This document shows, one piece after another, positions 9,449-17,722 of a DNA stretch of 47,111 nucleotides (its first letter is position 1; every line of letters begins with the position of its first letter). The notes under the pieces are model-generated. The model ran no database searches. It saw nothing but the letters and a program-made list of their open reading frames with translations, and had not been told where the DNA came from. The position numbers and the translations under genes were made by a program. This DNA is from an uncultured Alphaproteobacteria bacterium (lineage in GTDB: Bacteria > Pseudomonadota > Alphaproteobacteria > CAAGCB01 > CAG-977): contig CALXOZ010000018.1 of NCBI GenBank assembly GCA_944390195.1, positions 1-47,111 of the forward strand, written 5' to 3'.

Positions 9449-10179
9449 ACCTTTTTACGTGCCGCAATTAATAGCATCATCGGACGTCTGAGTTCTTCCG
9501 CCATATCCGGATAATTTTTTAAAAAGTCTGAATCCGGTTGCGGTTCAACGAGCTGTATCAACTCAAAACCTGTATTGATGACGGTATTAATGTAGGTCGT
9601 CAATGTCCTGTGATATTTTTCTATTTGTTCCCCCAGAAAGCAGGTATTTCTTTTACCCTCATAAAAATAGGAATCAACCGGCCAGCAAAGTTTTTCCCCT
9701 GTTTCAGAATATATCCAATCTTGTTTTCCCTGTGCAGTAAAGACAGGATGTTCTACGGAAAAGACGAAATCGCCTTGTTGTCTTAAGACATCAAAAACCG
9801 TTTGGCAGACATTTTTAAATGAATCAACATAATGAAACGCCAAAGAACTGATCACGACATCAAACGACGCTTTTGGAAAGGAGATTTTTTCAATATCCGC
9901 CTTGATATACCGTATGACGTTCGTGTTTGTTTTTTTTCTTGCCTGCTGCAACATTTTTTCAGAAGCGTCTACACCGACGACGCAATGCGCTCCCTTTTCC
10001 GCCGCATAAATACAATGCCAGCCAAAGCCGCACCCCAGATCCAAAACATCTTTATTTTTAAAATCGGGCAGCAAACGGGACAAGGCGGGCCATTCTCCGG
10101 CTCCTTGCAACCCTTTAAGAGAGCGGAGCATTTGACTGTATTTGTTGAAGAAGACTTCTTGATCATAAGGACTTGTCAT
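9445..10179 (-). CDS. Class I SAM-dependent methyltransferase
   Basis: A 244-residue methyltransferase with the SAM-binding motif VLDLGCGFG at residues 45-53, an acidic residue ending strand 2 (VVGVDAS), and FDVVISSLAFHYV as the post-motif region. It resembles the small-molecule (UbiE/methyltransferase-11) type; the substrate is unknown. It starts three bases after the stop of the EFR1-type gene and has no strong ribosome site of its own, so it is probably translated by coupling. Its stop overlaps the convergent hydrolase gene by four bases. Confidence 0.88.
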   Translation of the reverse strand: MTSPYDQEVFFNKYSQMLRSLKGLQGAGEWPALSRLLPDFKNKDVLDLGCGFGWHCIYAAEKGAHCVVGVDASEKMLQQARKKTNTNVIRYIKADIEKISFPKASFDVVISSLAFHYVDSFKNVCQTVFDVLRQQGDFVFSVEHPVFTAQGKQDWIYSETGEKLCWPVDSYFYEGKRNTCFLGEQIEKYHRTLTTYINTVINTGFELIQLVEPQPDSDFLKNYPDMAEELRRPMMLLIAARKKV

Positions 10180-10182
10180 GTT

Positions 10183-10941
10183 TCAAACAAAGAACTCCGG
10201 CTTTAGATAAGTACGACACAGAGGAACGATCATGCGCTTTGCTTGTTCATAGACTTCCCCTTGGAAACATCTGGCATGAACGGGGCAAGCATAGACACAA
10301 GCCGCACATGAAATGCAAAGCGAAGTATCGGTCTTCTTAGGATCTTCAGAAGAAATTGCTCCTGAGGGACAAGCTTTTGCACATTCGCCGCAACCAATAC
10401 AATTTTCTTTAACAGAAGGAAACAAAGGAAATGGAGACACTGATTTATACGGAAAATTTCCGGGAATCGGAAAAGAAGAAAAATCCTGTTTTTGAATTTT
10501 TTCCAGACAACGGGAAGCGAACCCGTCAATTAATTTCAAATCCTCAACGTCCGGTCTGTCAGCGGCTATTGTCGGAAACAGGGAATGTCTTGCGATAAAA
10601 GCCGCCGCTCCCACAACAACAAAGCCGTTTTCTTCAAGATCCGTTTTCAGCTCCAACAAAGCGTCTTCATAGGCTCTGTTTCCGAAAACGACCACCGCTA
10701 ACGCAGGCGTTTGATCTCCTTTGATTTTTTTCAGCCGCTGTTTCGCCATTTGAGGTATCCTTCCCGCAAAAACGGGGACTCCGAAAATCACGATATCATC
10801 TTTTTGACAATACAGCGGTTCAATTTCCTTCATTAAAGAAATCTGATCAGACTTCCCGAAACAAAAAGCTATGCGTTGCACAATGGAACAAGTCGTTTTT
10901 GTTGGACTGAAATACACTTGTTTAATATAATTTTGTGTCAT
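10183..10941 (-). CDS. EFR1-type flavodoxin/4Fe-4S ferredoxin fusion
   Basis: A 252-residue two-part electron-transfer protein. Residues 1-150 look like a flavodoxin domain: YFSPTKTT near residue 10 is the expected phosphate-binding loop, and VIFGVPVFAGRIP follows. Residues 181-220 hold two complete 4Fe-4S motifs (Cys181, 184, 187, 191 and Cys209, 212, 215, 219, each ending in CP). This architecture matches the EFR1 family seen mostly in anaerobes, so an anaerobic or microaerobic lifestyle is plausible. GGAG precedes the ATG. It is co-transcribed with the methyltransferase; the redox partner is unknown. Confidence 0.88.
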   Translation of the reverse strand: MTQNYIKQVYFSPTKTTCSIVQRIAFCFGKSDQISLMKEIEPLYCQKDDIVIFGVPVFAGRIPQMAKQRLKKIKGDQTPALAVVVFGNRAYEDALLELKTDLEENGFVVVGAAAFIARHSLFPTIAADRPDVEDLKLIDGFASRCLEKIQKQDFSSFPIPGNFPYKSVSPFPLFPSVKENCIGCGECAKACPSGAISSEDPKKTDTSLCISCAACVYACPVHARCFQGEVYEQAKRMIVPLCRTYLKPEFFV

Positions 10942-11007
10942 GTTTTTCTCCGGACATCATGCGAAATCGATTAAGTATATTATTTTTTCAAAATAAGGGA
11001 AATAATT

Positions 11008-11562
11008 ATGAATCGTTGTCATTGGGTCAATGCGGATTCCGAACTTTACAAAAAATACCATGACGAAGAATGGGGCGTTCCCGTCTATAACGACGACCGC
11101 CTTTTATTTGAAACTCTGATTTTAGAAACTTTCCAAACAGGGCTGTCATGGTTGACCGTTTTAAAAAAAAGAGAAGCGTTCCGACAGGCATATGACAACT
11201 TCGATGTTCAAAAAGTCAGCGCTTACAATCAGGAAAAAATACAACAACTGTTTGAAAACCCTTCTATTATCCGCAATAAAAGCAAAATCGTCCATTCCGT
11301 CAACAATGCAAAAACATTCATTCAAATCCAATCCGAATTCGGAAGCTTTTCAAACTACATATGGCATTTTACCGATCATAAAACCATAAAAAACACGACA
11401 GACATCATTCCTGTTAAAACGCCTTTATCAGATAAAATTTCAAAAGATTTGATCAACAGAGGAATGAAATATGTCGGATCTAAAGTCATTTATTCGTATT
11501 TACAAGCTATCGGGGTCGTCAATGATCATGAAACATCTTGTTTTTGTTACAATCTTTTTTAA
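11008..11562 (+). CDS. tag: DNA-3-methyladenine glycosylase I
   Basis: Tag removes 3-methyladenine from alkylated DNA. The 184-residue protein has the start MNRCHWV and YHDEEWGVP, the FETLILETFQTGLSW helix, and the C-terminal zinc ligands. The zinc snap can be assigned to Cys4, His18, His174 and Cys178, the same arrangement as in E. coli Tag. AAGGGA precedes the ATG. Together with ogt and nfo nearby it gives the region a strong DNA-alkylation-repair theme, but it lies on the other strand in its own unit, followed closely by a nitroreductase gene. Confidence 0.95.
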   Translation: MNRCHWVNADSELYKKYHDEEWGVPVYNDDRLLFETLILETFQTGLSWLTVLKKREAFRQAYDNFDVQKVSAYNQEKIQQLFENPSIIRNKSKIVHSVNNAKTFIQIQSEFGSFSNYIWHFTDHKTIKNTTDIIPVKTPLSDKISKDLINRGMKYVGSKVIYSYLQAIGVVNDHETSCFCYNLF

Positions 11563-11588
11563 TTTTCAATATCAACAAGGAGAAAAAA

Positions 11589-12128
11589 ATGAATTTTGAT
11601 CAAGTCGTCGAAAAAAGAAGAAGCATCCGTTCTTATGCCGAGCCCACCTCCTTTACAAAAGACCAAATTACCGGTTTAATTTTATCTGCGCAACAAGCCC
11701 CTTCATGGAAAAATTCTCAGACCGGACGCTATTACATTGCTTTGACACCCGAAAAAATCCAAGCCGTCCGTTCTTGCCTGAATGCCCATAACCAAGAAGT
11801 TTGTAAAAATATCGGTGCCCTTATTGTTACCAGTTTCATCAAAAATATATCCGGTTTTGATAAAAACGGTTATCCGGACAATGAATTGGGAAACGGTTGG
11901 GGATGTTACGATCTTGGATTACAAAACGCTTTTTTGATTTTAAAGGCAACCGACTGCGGCATGGACAGTATCATCATGGGATTGCGAGATGCCGGGAAAT
12001 TGCGTCATCTGCTGGAAATTCCTGAAAACGAAGAAATCGTTTCCGTGATTGCTCTGGGATACAGAGATCAAAAAGAAGTTAAAAAACCTGAACGAACCGC
12101 TATCGAAAAAATCACTCGCTTTTTTTAA
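11589..12128 (+). CDS. Nitroreductase-family FMN oxidoreductase
   Basis: A 179-residue nitroreductase-like flavoprotein. The RRSIR motif at residues 10-14 is the usual FMN phosphate contact, and AQQAPSWKNSQ follows, also typical. The C-terminal VIALGYR is the other standard family motif. Members reduce nitro groups, quinones or halogenated tyrosines; a few act as dehydrogenases on modified peptides. The start at 11589 has AAGGAG seven bases upstream. It lies 26 bases after tag and 142 bases before the TGGF-repeat gene, which has its own promoter. Confidence 0.9.
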   Translation: MNFDQVVEKRRSIRSYAEPTSFTKDQITGLILSAQQAPSWKNSQTGRYYIALTPEKIQAVRSCLNAHNQEVCKNIGALIVTSFIKNISGFDKNGYPDNELGNGWGCYDLGLQNAFLILKATDCGMDSIIMGLRDAGKLRHLLEIPENEEIVSVIALGYRDQKEVKKPERTAIEKITRFF

Positions 12129-12207
12129 TGTCATTAAAGACCGATTTTTATGTTATTTAGCCCCCTCGCCATATCGTTTCTGCTGAAAGACATCCTGATC
12201 AGAGTTA

Positions 12208-12236
12208 TTGCAACAAATAAATTTCGGTATTATACT
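12208..12236 (+). promoter_or_regulatory. Sigma-70-like promoter for the TGGF-repeat gene
   Basis: TTGCAA (12208-12213) and TATACT (12231-12236) are separated by exactly 17 bases. Transcription would begin near 12243, about 28 bases before the start codon, giving a short leader with a strong ribosome site. Confidence 0.65.
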
Positions 12237-12270
12237 AAAATAAGAATATTGTTTTTAAAAGGAGGGAAAG

Positions 12271-12546
12271 ATGCTCCAAAAGACATTACAATCTTTTATG
12301 AAAAGCGATCCCGATCAGGATTTCAGTAATTTTGACGGCGATTTAACAGGAGGGTTGCGTAACGAAGATCAAACGGGTGGTTTTTGGAATCCCGATATGA
12401 CAGGAGGCTTTTGGAATCCCGACATGACAGGCGGTTTTTTCAAAGAAAGGGTAAAAGATGATTATATGGATTGCAAAGAAGGCGGAATGAATTGCAGAGA
12501 AAGTCCTTCCCTTGCCCTTCTTGCAAAAAGCCGCGGTGGACGTTGA
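12271..12546 (+). CDS. Small protein with nine-residue TGGF tandem repeats
   Basis: I do not recognise this 91-residue protein. It has four TGG motifs spaced exactly nine residues apart, at Thr26, Thr35, Thr44 and Thr53. The two central units are identical (TGGFWNPDM). A short, mostly polar N-terminal part precedes the repeats; the tail after residue 60 is charged, with Cys68 and Cys75, and ends basic. There is no signal peptide or membrane segment. Evidence that it is real: an AAGGAGGG ribosome site and a well-formed promoter directly upstream, plus repeats conserved in frame. The 3' side opens into a gene-poor gap. It could be a peptide precursor, a structural or binding repeat protein, or a regulatory small protein; none of these can be shown from sequence. 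Confidence 0.7.
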   Translation: MLQKTLQSFMKSDPDQDFSNFDGDLTGGLRNEDQTGGFWNPDMTGGFWNPDMTGGFFKERVKDDYMDCKEGGMNCRESPSLALLAKSRGGR

Positions 12547-13915
12547 ATCAATTTCAGTAAAAAAACAACATCTCTGAGCATTAAGAAAGAAAAAGGGGTT
12601 GCCGGATACGGGGTTTGTTTTTCTTAAAAAACAGGATATGAAAAATTATTGTGAGGAATCTCTCTGCTCTAAAAAAACATTAACGTTTTCTTGAAAATTT
12701 GAAAGCCCTTTTTCTATCCCTTGCAATATTTTGAATGTTCCTTTTTTATGAAGACAGGATCTTTCTTTACGGTTATGCTCACCGTGCCGTAAGATTTGTA
12801 ATAATACACATACATTGAATGTTGTGGCGGTTCCAATTTATGATATGAAAATCGGGGAATTTTACTGTAATTAAGTTTTTCACTGCGTTATGTTGTAAAC
12901 GAAATAAAAAATATTACACTCGGCGATTACTCATACCGGAAAAAATCACAACATAGATATCAATAAACTGATTTCATCCGAAGCGTATTTGATAAGATAC
13001 TGGCTATAAAGCATTAGTGAGCATATGATCATAACGTCTACGGAAAGATTTCCATCAACCTAACAGTCGTTACACATAAAAACAAGAAAGATGTAGAATG
13101 GAACAGAATTAACAATTGGTTTACAACCATACTCGGGACTTCCGTTGATTTGCAGAAGCTGATTATGCAAGCAACCTCATAAAGGTTTTTAGATACGCAT
13201 ATTTAATCCCGTATTTGCTTTCAAAATATTTAAAAAACATTCTTCATCTTATGCTTCAATATTATTTTTTAGAATTTTTGCCGTTTTAGAACAAAAAACG
13301 CTTTTCAACGGAATATTTTCCAGTTATGCCCTTCTGTAAAACAGAAATAAGATATAATTACACATTTAAAAAGATAAAATTGTTTAATTTCATATACAAC
13401 AATTACTACAGAAAAGAAATTACGCCTGAAAAAATTCAGATCGGTTTGTCTTTTTTAAGGATATAAGACCAGTATTGAAGATAATAAATATTTTATAATT
13501 ATACAAAAATTAAGTTACCGGAAAATAAACTTCCTTTCCATATGTCGGTAGTGTCAATCTTAATGGCATTAAAATTGACATTGAAAATTTAAACGGATAA
13601 CCATCACTGAACAAAATCAACTGAAGTTAAAAGAGAATTTTTACTTAACTTTCATTCAGAATATAGACGCAATGAAACAATCCCCAATCAAAAAAACAAC
13701 AGAATTAAAGTCAAACTAAAAAGAGAGTAAAGACGGATAAACATTCGTGAATTGATTCCGGACACACTCAAACTCAACCCTATATTGCGAGAACGGTAGC
13801 AAACACAGAGAAATCCTTAAAACCCGATCACTTCAAAAAAGAAGGATTTTTCAATTAATTTACTGAACCGCGAAGGTGGAAAAAACACGATTCCTTAAAC
13901 ACATAAAAAAAGAAG
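12547..13915. other. 1.4-kb gene-poor interval with possible gene remnants
   Basis: No intact gene is visible. Short stop-bounded stretches read like protein. One is at 13021-13182 (53 codons from GCATAT to a TAA, with no start codon). Another in a different frame ends at the TAA at 13007-13009. This pattern would suit an old frameshifted gene, but neither piece matches a family I can name with confidence. The rest is AT-rich without clear hairpins. Confidence 0.4.
13021..13182 (+). pseudogene. Possible coding remnant, family unknown
   Basis: A 53-codon open stretch with ordinary amino-acid composition (it contains KISINLTVVTHKN and WNRINNWFTTILG) ends in TAA but has no start codon and is preceded in frame by a stop. 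A neighbouring stretch in another frame (containing GKNHNIDINKLISSEAYL) ends at 13009. Together they may be pieces of one degraded gene. Chance open frames are the alternative. Confidence 0.25.
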
Positions 13916-13992
13916 TGGTGTCCCCGGCGAGAATCGAACTCACAGCCCCAGGTTTAGGAAACCTGTGCTCTATCCGGTTGAGCTACGGGGAC
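13916..13992 (-). tRNA. tRNA-Arg (CCT anticodon), CCA encoded
   Basis: On the minus strand the acceptor GTCCCCG pairs with CGGGGAC, the D arm is GCTC/GAGC, the anticodon stem CAGGT/ACCTG encloses the loop TTCCTAA (anticodon CCT), the T arm contains GAGTTCGATTCTC, and an encoded CCA ends at 13916. It reads AGG codons. No terminator is visible just downstream. Confidence 0.95.
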
Positions 13993-14031
13993 ACTTTTTT
14001 CTTTTTACCTTTTTTTGATGTAAAAAGAAAT

Positions 14032-14062
14032 AAAAAAAACGAGGCGAAGCCCCGTTTTTTTT
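14032..14062 (-). terminator. Terminator of the ATP-grasp/esterase operon
   Basis: Read on the minus strand, AAACGGGGC and GCCTCGTTT form a stem with a TTC loop and one G-T pair, followed by a run of eight Ts. It lies just past the esterase stop codon. Confidence 0.8.
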
Positions 14063-14063
14063 A

Positions 14064-14810
14064 TTACAACAAATGCCCCAAGAAATAAGGCAATTGGACA
14101 CGCCATGACGGCCAATCATGCGGGACATCGTAGCCCCAATAATCGACCCATGCATTAATTCCCTTCGCCCTCAAGATTCCATCCAATGCTCTGGTATCAT
14201 TAATGCATTCGTGTTCCCAAGCTCCTTGTCCGACAGAAATAATGATATCCGAACGGTTATACAGATCAATAATGCCTTGATCGTTCAAATTCGGCAAATA
14301 TTCCAACGGAGAATTAAAATAAATCCCCGGTTCGTCACATTCTCCGAAGAACGTGCGCACACTATACAATCCGCTTTGAGCAATAACGGCATCAAAGATA
14401 TCCGGTCTGCGGAAAAAGAAGTTTGCCGCATGCAAGGCGCCCATGGAACATCCCGTTACCAACATACCGCCCGCCCGATAATTACTGCCCATAGCATTAA
14501 CATCCAACGCCCAAGGGACAATTTCTTCACAAACATAGTTGAAATATTGTTCAAAACGATGCAAACGGTCTCCGGGCCATCCGGCACAAACGAAAGTTTC
14601 CCAGTCCAGCCCGTCCACACAAAAGAATTGAGCTTTTCCTTCTTCTATAAAACCGGAAGCCGCATCAATCATACCGAAGCCTTCATATTCATAAAAGCGA
14701 CCGCATTGAGAAGGAAAAACCAAAATAGGTTTTCCGGCATGACCGAAGACTTTCAATTCCATGTGCCGTCCCAAAGAAGGACTATATTCATTGTAATATT
14801 CAATCTTCAT
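14064..14810 (-). CDS. Esterase-family alpha/beta hydrolase
   Basis: A 248-residue putative esterase (esterase D-like). The nucleophile elbow GCSMGA places the catalytic Ser at residue 122, and the His in VPHDWPSW (about 231) is the likely catalytic histidine. The N-terminus (SPSLGRHMELKVFGHAGKP) matches the usual start of small-molecule esterases of this group, and there is no signal peptide, so it is cytoplasmic. It begins inside the stop codon of the ATP-grasp gene (TGATG overlap), so the two are translationally coupled. This suggests they act on the same small molecule, one forming and one breaking an acyl bond, but that is inference. Confidence 0.82.
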   Translation of the reverse strand: MKIEYYNEYSPSLGRHMELKVFGHAGKPILVFPSQCGRFYEYEGFGMIDAASGFIEEGKAQFFCVDGLDWETFVCAGWPGDRLHRFEQYFNYVCEEIVPWALDVNAMGSNYRAGGMLVTGCSMGALHAANFFFRRPDIFDAVIAQSGLYSVRTFFGECDEPGIYFNSPLEYLPNLNDQGIIDLYNRSDIIISVGQGAWEHECINDTRALDGILRAKGINAWVDYWGYDVPHDWPSWRVQLPYFLGHLL

Positions 14811-15994
14811 CAGTATTTTTCCTGAACAAAATTGATGATTTCATCCGTTTTTTCTTGAGTCTGAGCACGCATCAGATACATATGATCTCCCATAACCGGA
14901 GCGAATATTGCATCGACATCGTGGTACTGCATCAAGTTTTCAGCATATTTTTCACAAATTTCTTCGTGAGAATGTACATAATTGAAACAATCTTTACGTG
15001 CGACATAAATACCGATGTATTTTTTTTCAGTCGGTTGATAAAGCTTGTCATGAACAATCATATCGGCATACATTTGATAAACATCGGTATCATGTTCATA
15101 ATTCATTAATTCCGGCATACAACCGCCAGGGGGACGCATATTGACTTCCAATGCGACATAATCGCCTTTTTTACCCAACCCCTTTTTATCTTCATACAAT
15201 TTGAAGAATTCGAAATGGAAGAAACGCGCTGTCGTATCAAACGCAGCCAAGACAGCTCTTCCCGCTTTTTCCAGAGCCGGATCGATTTTCAGCACGGAAT
15301 AATAACGAAGGTCGTCTCCGGCATTAACGGTTTCAGCGACATTTTCGGGGAAAATATGGCTGGTCATAAAGATCGGTTCATTTTCATAATTGGCAATTCC
15401 GTCAAAAGTAACAATCATTCCGTTAACGAATTCTTCCATAACGTAAGGGACGGACGGATAATTATCATAAAATCTGTTAAATTCTTCATCATTTTTAATT
15501 GAATAGGAAGCATACGCCCCCACACCGATATCCGGCTTTACGAAAACAGGATAACCGACTTCTTTAACGAATTTTTCGCCTTCCTCACGAGTTGTAACGC
15601 AATGACAACGGGCGGAAGGGACACCGGCTTTTTCAAAATGATTTTTCATTAAATATTTCCGTTTGCTTTCTAAAACATCAGGATATTTCGTCCCTTCGAT
15701 GTTAAAGTCCGTACGCAAACGAGCATCCGTTTCCAACCAATATTCATTAAAAGATTCCAAACGGTCGATCCGACCGTACTTATGGATGAAGTAAGCAACG
15801 GCGCGCATGACTTCATCATAATTTTCCATATTATCGACACGATAATATTCTGTTAAGGATTCTTTAAGTTGTGTTGTTAAAGAATCGTAAGGGGAATCAG
15901 CAATTCCCAATACGTTGACGCCCATTTTTTTCAGGCGATCCGCAAAATTCACATAATGCGAAGGAAAATGCGGAGAAAGGAAGACAAAATTCAC
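14810..15994 (-). CDS. ATP-grasp carboxylate ligase of unknown substrate
   Basis: A 394-residue ATP-grasp protein. It has an N-terminal pre-ATP-grasp domain (VNFADRLKKMGVNVLGIADSP), the nucleotide-binding strand GYPVFVKPDIGVGAYASYSI, the VPYVMEEFVNG adenine-pocket strand, and the metal-binding ALEVNMRPPGG near residue 290. These proteins join a carboxylate to an amine, thiol or alcohol through an acyl phosphate. It resembles carbamoyl-phosphate-synthase-like amino-acid ligases more than peptide-modifying ligases. The start is a GTG at 15994 with GGGAG eight bases upstream. It is the first gene of a two-gene operon with the esterase. The product is unknown. Confidence 0.85.
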   Translation of the reverse strand: MNFVFLSPHFPSHYVNFADRLKKMGVNVLGIADSPYDSLTTQLKESLTEYYRVDNMENYDEVMRAVAYFIHKYGRIDRLESFNEYWLETDARLRTDFNIEGTKYPDVLESKRKYLMKNHFEKAGVPSARCHCVTTREEGEKFVKEVGYPVFVKPDIGVGAYASYSIKNDEEFNRFYDNYPSVPYVMEEFVNGMIVTFDGIANYENEPIFMTSHIFPENVAETVNAGDDLRYYSVLKIDPALEKAGRAVLAAFDTTARFFHFEFFKLYEDKKGLGKKGDYVALEVNMRPPGGCMPELMNYEHDTDVYQMYADMIVHDKLYQPTEKKYIGIYVARKDCFNYVHSHEEICEKYAENLMQYHDVDAIFAPVMGDHMYLMRAQTQEKTDEIINFVQEKY

Positions 15995-16198
15995 GTTAAT
16001 AACTCCCGGTTATTTTTTTGTTTTTTTCATCTGTTTTTTCAAATTTTTTCCTTGATAGGAAGTTTTATTTTCATCTGTTTTTTTACATTCATAAATTGGC
16101 AATCTCCGAAGCCGTTGTCAAATCATTTTTATATCTTTATGTAACAAAATCAGGTAAAACAAGAATAATGTTTTAGTAAGGAAAGAAGGATTTTTTCG

Positions 16199-17071
16199 AT
16201 GAGCGCCCGAATTCGCAAAGCCATATTCCCCGTAGGCGGGTTGGGAACCCGTTTTTTACCGGCGACAAAAGCCATGCCCAAAGAGATGTTGCCTGTTGTT
16301 GACAAGCCTTTGATTCAATATGCCGTCGAAGAAGCGATCAGCGCAGGAATCGAGCATTTCATTTTTGTTACGGGACACGGGAAAACGGCAATAGAGGATC
16401 ATTTTGACACCAATCCTCATTTGGAAATCCTTTTAAAAAAGGAAGGGAAGACGGATCTTTTAAACTTTTTAAAAAATTGCACTCTCGACTCGGGGAAGAT
16501 TTCATACATCAGACAAAGTGAACCCAAAGGATTGGGTCATGCTGTTTGGTGTGCAAGAGATTTGGTTGCGGGAGAACCTTTTGCCGTTTTATTGCCGGAC
16601 GATTTGTTTCATTGCAAAGTTCCTTGTTTAAAGCAAATGGTTGACGAATACCCCAAAACGGCGGGCAACCTTGTCGCTGTTGAAGACGTTCCTCAAGATC
16701 AGACTTCCCGTTACGGGATTTTAAGCATTGCCACGGACGACGGAAAGTTGATCAGGGTTAACGGCATGGTGGAAAAGCCCAGTATACAAGACGCCCCGTC
16801 ATGCAGCGCCATTGTCGGGCGTTATATTTTATCTCCGGAAATATTCAGTGAACTTGACAAACAAAAAACCGGCGCAAAAGGAGAAATCCAATTAACCGAC
16901 GCAATGGCCGCCACTTTGGATCGCGTCCCGTTTCATGGAATGCGTTTTCAAGGAAAACGTTTCGATTGCGGAAATAAAATCGGCTTTTTAATGGCGAATA
17001 TCGAATACGCCTTGGATCGTGCAGACATCTCCGAAGAATTTAAAAAAGCTTTAAAGAACTTATCTTTTTAA
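16199..17071 (+). CDS. galU: UTP--glucose-1-phosphate uridylyltransferase
   Basis: GalU makes UDP-glucose for envelope polysaccharides and glycolipids. The 290-residue protein is complete: the nucleotide-binding start KAIFPVGGLGTRFLPATKAMPKEMLPVVDKP, the Lys in VEKP near residue 190, the GRYILSPEIF strand and the C-terminal FDCGNKIGFLMAN are all present. AAGGA precedes the ATG. Bases 16465-17041 of this gene are repeated perfectly just downstream. This copy keeps a normal C-terminus (KKALKNLSF), so it should be the functional one. Confidence 0.96.
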   Translation: MSARIRKAIFPVGGLGTRFLPATKAMPKEMLPVVDKPLIQYAVEEAISAGIEHFIFVTGHGKTAIEDHFDTNPHLEILLKKEGKTDLLNFLKNCTLDSGKISYIRQSEPKGLGHAVWCARDLVAGEPFAVLLPDDLFHCKVPCLKQMVDEYPKTAGNLVAVEDVPQDQTSRYGILSIATDDGKLIRVNGMVEKPSIQDAPSCSAIVGRYILSPEIFSELDKQKTGAKGEIQLTDAMAATLDRVPFHGMRFQGKRFDCGNKIGFLMANIEYALDRADISEEFKKALKNLSF

Positions 17072-17640
17072 AAAATTGCACTCTCGACTCGGGGAAGATT
17101 TCATACATCAGACAAAGTGAACCCAAAGGATTGGGTCATGCTGTTTGGTGTGCAAGAGATTTGGTTGCGGGAGAACCTTTTGCCGTTTTATTGCCGGACG
17201 ATTTGTTTCATTGCAAAGTTCCTTGTTTAAAGCAAATGGTTGACGAATACCCCAAAACGGCGGGCAACCTTGTCGCTGTTGAAGACGTTCCTCAAGATCA
17301 GACTTCCCGTTACGGGATTTTAAGCATTGCCACGGACGACGGAAAGTTGATCAGGGTTAACGGCATGGTGGAAAAGCCCAGTATACAAGACGCCCCGTCA
17401 TGCAGCGCCATTGTCGGGCGTTATATTTTATCTCCGGAAATATTCAGTGAACTTGACAAACAAAAAACCGGCGCAAAAGGAGAAATCCAATTAACCGACG
17501 CAATGGCCGCCACTTTGGATCGCGTCCCGTTTCATGGAATGCGTTTTCAAGGAAAACGTTTCGATTGCGGAAATAAAATCGGCTTTTTAATGGCGAATAT
17601 CGAATACGCCTTGGATCGTGCAGACATCTCCGAAGAATTT
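16465..17640 (+). repeat. Perfect 577-bp direct duplication of a galU segment
   Basis: Bases 16465-17041 and 17064-17640 are identical at every position I compared, offset by 599 and separated by 22 bases. The sequence CTTTTTAAAAAA occurs at the upstream edge of both copies and could have provided microhomology. The absence of any substitution implies a very recent event or an assembly artefact. Confidence 0.93.
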
Positions 17641-17643
17641 TGA
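17064..17643 (+). pseudogene. Truncated second copy of galU
   Basis: This fragment lacks the first 89 codons of galU, including the whole nucleotide-binding loop, and ends early at a TGA right after EEF in place of the last nine residues. An internal ATG at 17131 keeps 170 codons open, but no ribosome site precedes it. A product would lack the UTP-binding residues and could not be an active GalU. It is identical in DNA to the intact copy and best seen as a non-functional duplicate. Confidence 0.88.
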
Positions 17644-17686
17644 GATAAAATTCTTAAATCAAAACTATTCTAAAGAAAGGAAACTT

Positions 17687-17722
17687 ATGAAAACAAAATT
17701 TTCTTTTAATTTATCCGCTTGA
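17687..17722 (+). CDS. Possible 11-residue leader peptide before the MFS gene
   Basis: A strong ribosome site (AAAGGAAA) stands six bases before an ATG that opens an 11-codon frame, MKTKFSFNLSA, ending in TGA. It is followed at once by a T run and by the sequence ACGGTTA (17731), which can pair with either TAGCCGT (with one G-T) or TAACCGT (17749-17755). A leader peptide followed by alternative hairpins is the layout of a translation-sensing leader, but the stub could equally be the 5' end of a gene destroyed when the galU segment was duplicated. Confidence 0.3.
   Translation: MKTKFSFNLSA

Noticed and set aside
14118-14825. 235-codon plus-strand frame
   Set aside because: It runs antisense to the whole esterase gene, whose catalytic motifs are clear; the plus-strand product has no family features.
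12271-15994. A complete graspetide-like cluster made of the TGGF protein and the ATP-grasp protein
   Set aside because: The ATP-grasp protein resembles amino-acid or carboxylate ligases more than peptide-macrocycle ligases, the genes lie on opposite strands and a tRNA gene and a long gap separate them; kept only as a hypothesis in the findings.
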